A stretch of 64,000 nucleotides of DNA from Pelorhabdus rhamnosifermentans (GTDB lineage Bacteria > Bacillota > Negativicutes > UMGS1260): positions 124,001 through 188,000 of the forward strand of contig NZ_JAHGVE010000005.1 of the NCBI RefSeq assembly GCF_018835585.1, read 5' to 3'. The notes under the pieces were generated by a model that ran no database searches, was not told where the DNA came from, and saw only the letters and a list, made by a program, of their open reading frames with translations. Position 1 is the first letter of the stretch. Each line of letters begins with the position of its first letter. Both the position numbers and the translations under genes were made by a program. Positions 61,455 to 64,000 of this stretch are shown piece by piece.

Positions 61455-61991
61455 TTATTTTTGTTTGAATCGATCAAGTAAAATTGTCGTGCGCTCCCGC
61501 AAAAAAACGAGCAAGCTGCCAGCCTGCTCAATTCCTGCATCTCTTAAATTTTCTAAAACACTCATGGCCTCTGTTGCAGCTAAGTACGTCCAAACTACTT
61601 TCAATATAATAGGCGTTTCACCACTCGCAAACAGTAACTTATCCACATTCACAGCCATAACGGTCAGTACCATGTAAACAATTATCTTGCCAACAAAACG
61701 ATGCTTCATAGCGTCACTGTTGATATAGCCAGCCTTAATGGCCATAGGAATATTAGCAATGCAGCTGTATAGATCGCTATCCCGACTGCAATCCTGAAGG
61801 TGCTTATAACATAACGCTATCCACCTAGTCAGGAGGTCAATAAATACTAAGACCACGAAAGCAACCATGGCCGTCCCATGCACACTGGTTAAAGTGGCCA
61901 CGATAAACGCAAATACACTTTTAATCAGCCAGGCATCAGCCAAATCATGGCCTGCTTTCTGTATGGCCCGAAATAAGTTTTCAAAATCCAC
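61455..61991 (-). CDS. Phage holin (toxin secretion/phage lysis family)
   Basis: 178 residues. Membrane segments near 25-55 and 100-125, with the family pattern TAMVAFVVLVFIDLLTRW...GYINSDAMKHRFVGKIIVYMVLTVMAV. It forms pores for endolysin release. The start is GTG after AGAGGTGAGAAA. It is followed by the amidase gene. Confidence 0.85.
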   Translation of the reverse strand: MDFENLFRAIQKAGHDLADAWLIKSVFAFIVATLTSVHGTAMVAFVVLVFIDLLTRWIALCYKHLQDCSRDSDLYSCIANIPMAIKAGYINSDAMKHRFVGKIIVYMVLTVMAVNVDKLLFASGETPIILKVVWTYLAATEAMSVLENLRDAGIEQAGSLLVFLRERTTILLDRFKQK

Positions 61992-62017
61992 TTTCTCACC
62001 TCTCCCCAAAAATTCGC

Positions 62018-62042
62018 ATAAAAATAACCGCTCAATAGCGGC
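62018..62042 (-). terminator. Terminator upstream of the holin gene
   Basis: CCGCT-ATTG-AGCGG with TTATTTTTAT on the minus strand. It ends the transcript of the small ORFs to the right. Confidence 0.65.
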
Positions 62043-62072
62043 AAGGTTCTCGCGGCATAGGCTCCTCCATAA

Positions 62073-62446
62073 TCAATAATTTACTTTTGCTTTCCATCCA
62101 CCTGTTAACCATTTTAGTTTTAACGTTGTATTACCAAATCTGGCCTCATAATCTACCCCGTTAACTGCAACCTTCCAGAAACATGTACCGTCATACTGGT
62201 ATTTAACATTATCGCAAAAAGCAGTGTCCGTACTGGCTGCAAGGCTCAATCCAAAGCCAAACCGGATAGCCTTATATCCCAATCAATAGTCCATCCTTGC
62301 CAAGGTGCGGCATCAAACTGCGCTTTCGTCATGCCTTGCGATACGATCCGTGACAAGGCTTTTGTAGATGGCACAAATCGACTGTCAACAAAAGCACCGT
62401 CTGCCGCCTTTGTTATCAAGGACTTGTATCCAATTAGCACCATCAT
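62073..62446 (-). pseudogene. Two overlapping small ORFs, probably one frameshifted gene
   Basis: The right ORF (62246-62446, 66 residues) reads MMVLIGYKSLITKAADGAFVDSRFV..WTIDWDI; the left ORF (62073-62282, 69 residues) ends VAVNGVDYEARFGNTTLKLKWLTGGWKAKVNY. They overlap by about 36 bp in different frames. The pattern is typical of small tail-associated phage proteins. I cannot name a family. Confidence 0.45.
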
Positions 62447-62768
62447 GATACATTTTGCTTTTGACAGCCTACAAATTGAGAAAGCAGTTCGCCATGGTAT
62501 TGAACTATTACTGAAACAGGGAATTAATCACGATCGGCTTTCGTTTTATGTCTTAGTCAATTTCAACAGTACCATTGAACAGGATTTACGACGGATCGCG
62601 ATATTAGATGAATATGGGGTTAACTCTTTTGTGATGGTATACGATAAGGCGGCTGCGCCGCAAAAGATCAAGCATTTGGGTGCCCGGTGGTGTAATAAAT
62701 ATCAAACTAAGAAATCATGTAAGTTTGAAGATTACGATCCCCGCATTAGAAGGGCAAAGGGGGCGTGA
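62445..62768 (+). pseudogene. 5'-truncated radical-SAM protein
   Basis: About 107 residues equal to the C-terminal part of the radical-SAM proteins found in phage and prophage regions: FAFDSLQIEKAVRHGIELLLKQGI, LSFYVLVNFNSTIEQDLRRI, VNSFVMVYDKAAAPQKIKHLGARW, KKSCKFEDYDPRIRR. The radical-SAM CxxxCxxC lies in the lost N-terminal part, since upstream sequence belongs to the opposite-strand phage ORF. It is a recombination junction near 62445. Confidence 0.7.
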
Positions 62769-62788
62769 ACGTGGCATGCTTCTATGAC

Positions 62789-62820
62789 AAAAATAATATA
62801 AGTGGCAGTTTCCTGCCACC
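62789..62820 (-). terminator. Terminator of the Asn/Gln-rich gene
   Basis: GGTGGCAG-GAAA-CTGCCAC pairs over seven bases, followed by TTATATTATTTTTG on the minus strand. Confidence 0.6.
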
Positions 62821-62827
62821 TATTAAA

Positions 62828-62962
62828 TCAATGTTGTACGTTTCTAGTATTGTTGTTTTGCTGATTTCGATCTTGCTGCTTTTTAGTGTCGGAACCTTGA
62901 TTATCTTGTGGGCCGCGAACTTGGGTTCGATTATCACGTGATTGATTATTTTTGTCAACCAT
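62828..62962 (-). CDS. Small Asn/Gln-rich 44-residue protein
   Basis: MVDKNNQSRDNRTQVRG then PQDNQGSDTKKQQDRNQQNNNTRNVQH: highly polar, disordered, about 45 percent Asn/Gln. AGGAGGTGATCTA is an ideal ribosome site and a terminator follows, so it is probably expressed. Similar tiny polar proteins in Firmicutes are of unknown role; no family recognised. Confidence 0.7.
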   Translation of the reverse strand: MVDKNNQSRDNRTQVRGPQDNQGSDTKKQQDRNQQNNNTRNVQH

Positions 62963-63011
62963 TAGATCACCTCCTAATATTAGTCTTTACAAAACAAGGA
63001 GGTAAAATTCA

Positions 63012-63318
63012 ATATAAAAAAGCCAGGACCTGTCTAGTGGCCCTGGCGGGAGAGAGAAATCTTACACTAATATAATACTCGCTGAATTGCCTTTTATACG
63101 TGGAAAAGCCAGAGCCGCAAATTGTCAAAGGACCCTGGCTTTAAGGTAATTTATAGGAGCGTTTACCCTAGCTATAAGATATGTGAGAATAGCAATATTA
63201 TACATGGAAAAGCCAGAGTCCACCTAGCAGGGAGTGAACTCTGGCAATCCATCAAAGGATGGTTAGTCTATTGACCATTTATAGGATACCCAAAGATAAA
63301 AATATTATGCGGGAGGGG
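63012..63318 (+). repeat. Tandem hairpin modules (three units) and conserved leader
   Basis: Three units start with AAAAGCCAG: 63026-63050 (GCCAGGACCT...GGCCCTGGC), 63100-63150 (TATACGTGGAAAAGCCAGAG...CCCTGGC) and 63195-63246 (TATACATGGAAAAGCCAGAG...CTCTGGC). Each arm pair closes a 6-9 bp stem. The last unit adds a CCATC/GATGG hairpin. They end with AGGATACCCAAAGAT and ATTATGCGGGAGGGG, shared with the inverted copy at 51318. The units act as the leader of the 48-residue ORF. Tandem aptamer-like or translation-control RNA is one option. Confidence 0.6.
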
Positions 63319-63327
63319 TAAGCTTTG

Positions 63328-63474
63328 ATGCAAAGGCAGGTGGATAAAAAGAAATCTGTAGTTAAGCCTGGCAATTTTGCTGCGGTATTGGAAAAACTAT
63401 TGGTAAAGTTAAATACATCGAATTCGAGTGTTTTAAGCAAGCAATTTTCGAAATGCGAGATTTTATGTTGCTAG
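63328..63474 (+). CDS. Small basic 48-residue protein
   Basis: MQRQVDKKKSVVKPGNFAAV, then EKLLVKLNTSNSSVLSKQFSKCEILCC. GGGAGGGG stands nine bases before the ATG, within the conserved leader repeat. Basic, mostly helical, with Cys-Cys at its end. No family recognised; it overlaps the converging desulfidase gene by 4 bp. Confidence 0.55.
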   Translation: MQRQVDKKKSVVKPGNFAAVLEKLLVKLNTSNSSVLSKQFSKCEILCC

Positions 63475-64000
63475 TTATTAAGTAAATTTTCTATAGTTGC
63501 AATAGCATGCTGGGGATCTTTCGCTCTTATGCCTACTAGTTTTATAAATATAGACTTATTTTTAAGAGATTGTTCCAGTGTATCGATGAAAACGCCTCGG
63601 CCATCTAATGCGTGATCATCGGCCCAAGTTGTTTCAATACCACAGGTAGGAGAGCCATTGATTCCTATAAGTCCGACAATTTGAAACCCATGCTTTATAT
63701 ATTCTTCAACCTGGTAAACAATGCAATCTACTAGTGATTGGCACAATGTTTTAGCTTGTTCTTCTTTCATGCGGAATGCAACCCTAGTATCTTCTGATTC
63801 AATTGTGCAGTTAGCTGTTGGATCGGCTTCTCTGTCGAGTCCTAAATAAAGAAGTTCAGGACAAGGCATCTGGATTATTCCAACGTCTGCATTTAGTAAT
63901 GTTTTTGTTGCCTCTAGGATTGCACCAGGATAATAGGCACAGGCGTCAATTTTGGAGTTCTGATTTAGAATACAATGGGCTACGAGAACAATTTTTTTAC
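63471..64000 (-). CDS. TudS-like desulfidase (CD3072-type), partial
   Basis: At least 176 residues; the start lies beyond the right edge. The frame reads KKIVLVAHCILNQNSKIDACAYYPGA, then GIIQMPCPELLYLGLDRE, and later GLIGINGSPTCGIETTW, which is the DUF523/TudS-type cysteine set (Cys in HCILN, MPCPE and SPTCG) thought to bind a 4Fe-4S cluster for thio-group removal. The name is by family; substrate unknown. Confidence 0.82.
   Translation of the reverse strand, partial: KKIVLVAHCILNQNSKIDACAYYPGAILEATKTLLNADVGIIQMPCPELLYLGLDREADPTANCTIESEDTRVAFRMKEEQAKTLCQSLVDCIVYQVEEYIKHGFQIVGLIGINGSPTCGIETTWADDHALDGRGVFIDTLEQSLKNKSIFIKLVGIRAKDPQHAIATIENLLNN

Noticed and set aside
62765-62941. Hydrophobic plus-strand ORF opposite the Asn/Gln-rich gene
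   Set aside because: Leu/Val richness is the reverse complement of Asn/Gln codons; the minus strand has the better ribosome site.
63012-63318. CRISPR array
   Set aside because: Units are unequal, structured and not direct repeats with unique spacers.

Overview
The window looks like chromosome of a low-GC, spore-forming anaerobic Firmicute. An alpha/beta small acid-soluble spore protein, a SpoVD-type PBP with an SEDS partner, a DUF2935 protein and a YjcZ-like micropeptide indicate sporulation. A nickel lactate racemase, a heme H-NOX chemoreceptor, DUF2600 and the mix of families suggest a Negativicutes member such as the Pelosinus/Sporomusa group. That placement is inference from gene content; no 16S or other marker was checked.

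Layout. 1-3.1 kb is a decayed tRNA-associated island: an integrase C-terminal scrap, a damaged tRNA-Arg copy, a frameshifted secreted-protein gene and an Amidase_6 protein, closed by an intact tRNA-Arg(CCU). 3.2-9.2 kb holds housekeeping genes: a metalloprotease, a MerR/amidohydrolase pair, a hydrolase, RNase HI, a Cas4-like nuclease split over two coupled genes, a cluster of DnaA boxes, and larA. 9.2-14.6 kb is a polyphosphate locus (ppk, a degenerate Ppx/GppA-like gene, and a canonical ppx/gppA divergent from them). 14.7-20.5 kb has a DUF2600 terpene-synthase-like gene, dinB, an AAA/DUF4143 ATPase, a partly duplicated SymE-like locus, a RelE/ParE-type toxin-antitoxin pair and two tRNA-Ser genes. 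20.7-27.2 kb has a SWIM-SNF2 helicase and a tryptophan ECF importer operon (trpP-ecfA-ecfA-ecfT) under a T-box with a UGG specifier. 27-37.6 kb is envelope and sporulation: polysaccharide deacetylase, DacF-like carboxypeptidase, CheR, SASP, SpoVD-like PBP, PspC, SEDS protein, DUF2935, trmB. 37.8-50.9 kb has the H-NOX chemoreceptor, a 5'-nucleotidase-like phosphoesterase, an AcoR-like AAA+ regulator without the GAFTGA loop, recA with a LexA-like box, an MFS pump, corA, dodecin and uppP.

51-64 kb is accessory. It has an IS3-family element with a frameshifted orfB, an orphan TctC-type binding protein, Ku without LigD, a decayed second IS, and a remnant of a prophage tail/lysis module (LamG/FnIII fibre, tail collar, amidase, holin) next to a 5'-truncated radical-SAM gene. 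A TudS-like desulfidase gene runs off the right edge.

Most unusual signals: (1) a tandem hairpin module built on the motif TATACATGGAAAAGCCAG, present in inverted orientation near 51.4 kb and 63.1 kb and ending both times in the same leader and ribosome binding site; (2) the split Cas4-like nuclease; (3) five DnaA boxes in 200 bp away from dnaA, two of them forming the arms of a terminator-like hairpin; (4) an H-NOX receptor that keeps the O2-binding distal tyrosine; (5) an AAA+ activator without its sigma-54 contact loop. Five convincing genes of 34-50 codons with good ribosome binding sites are annotated in addition to the longer genes.
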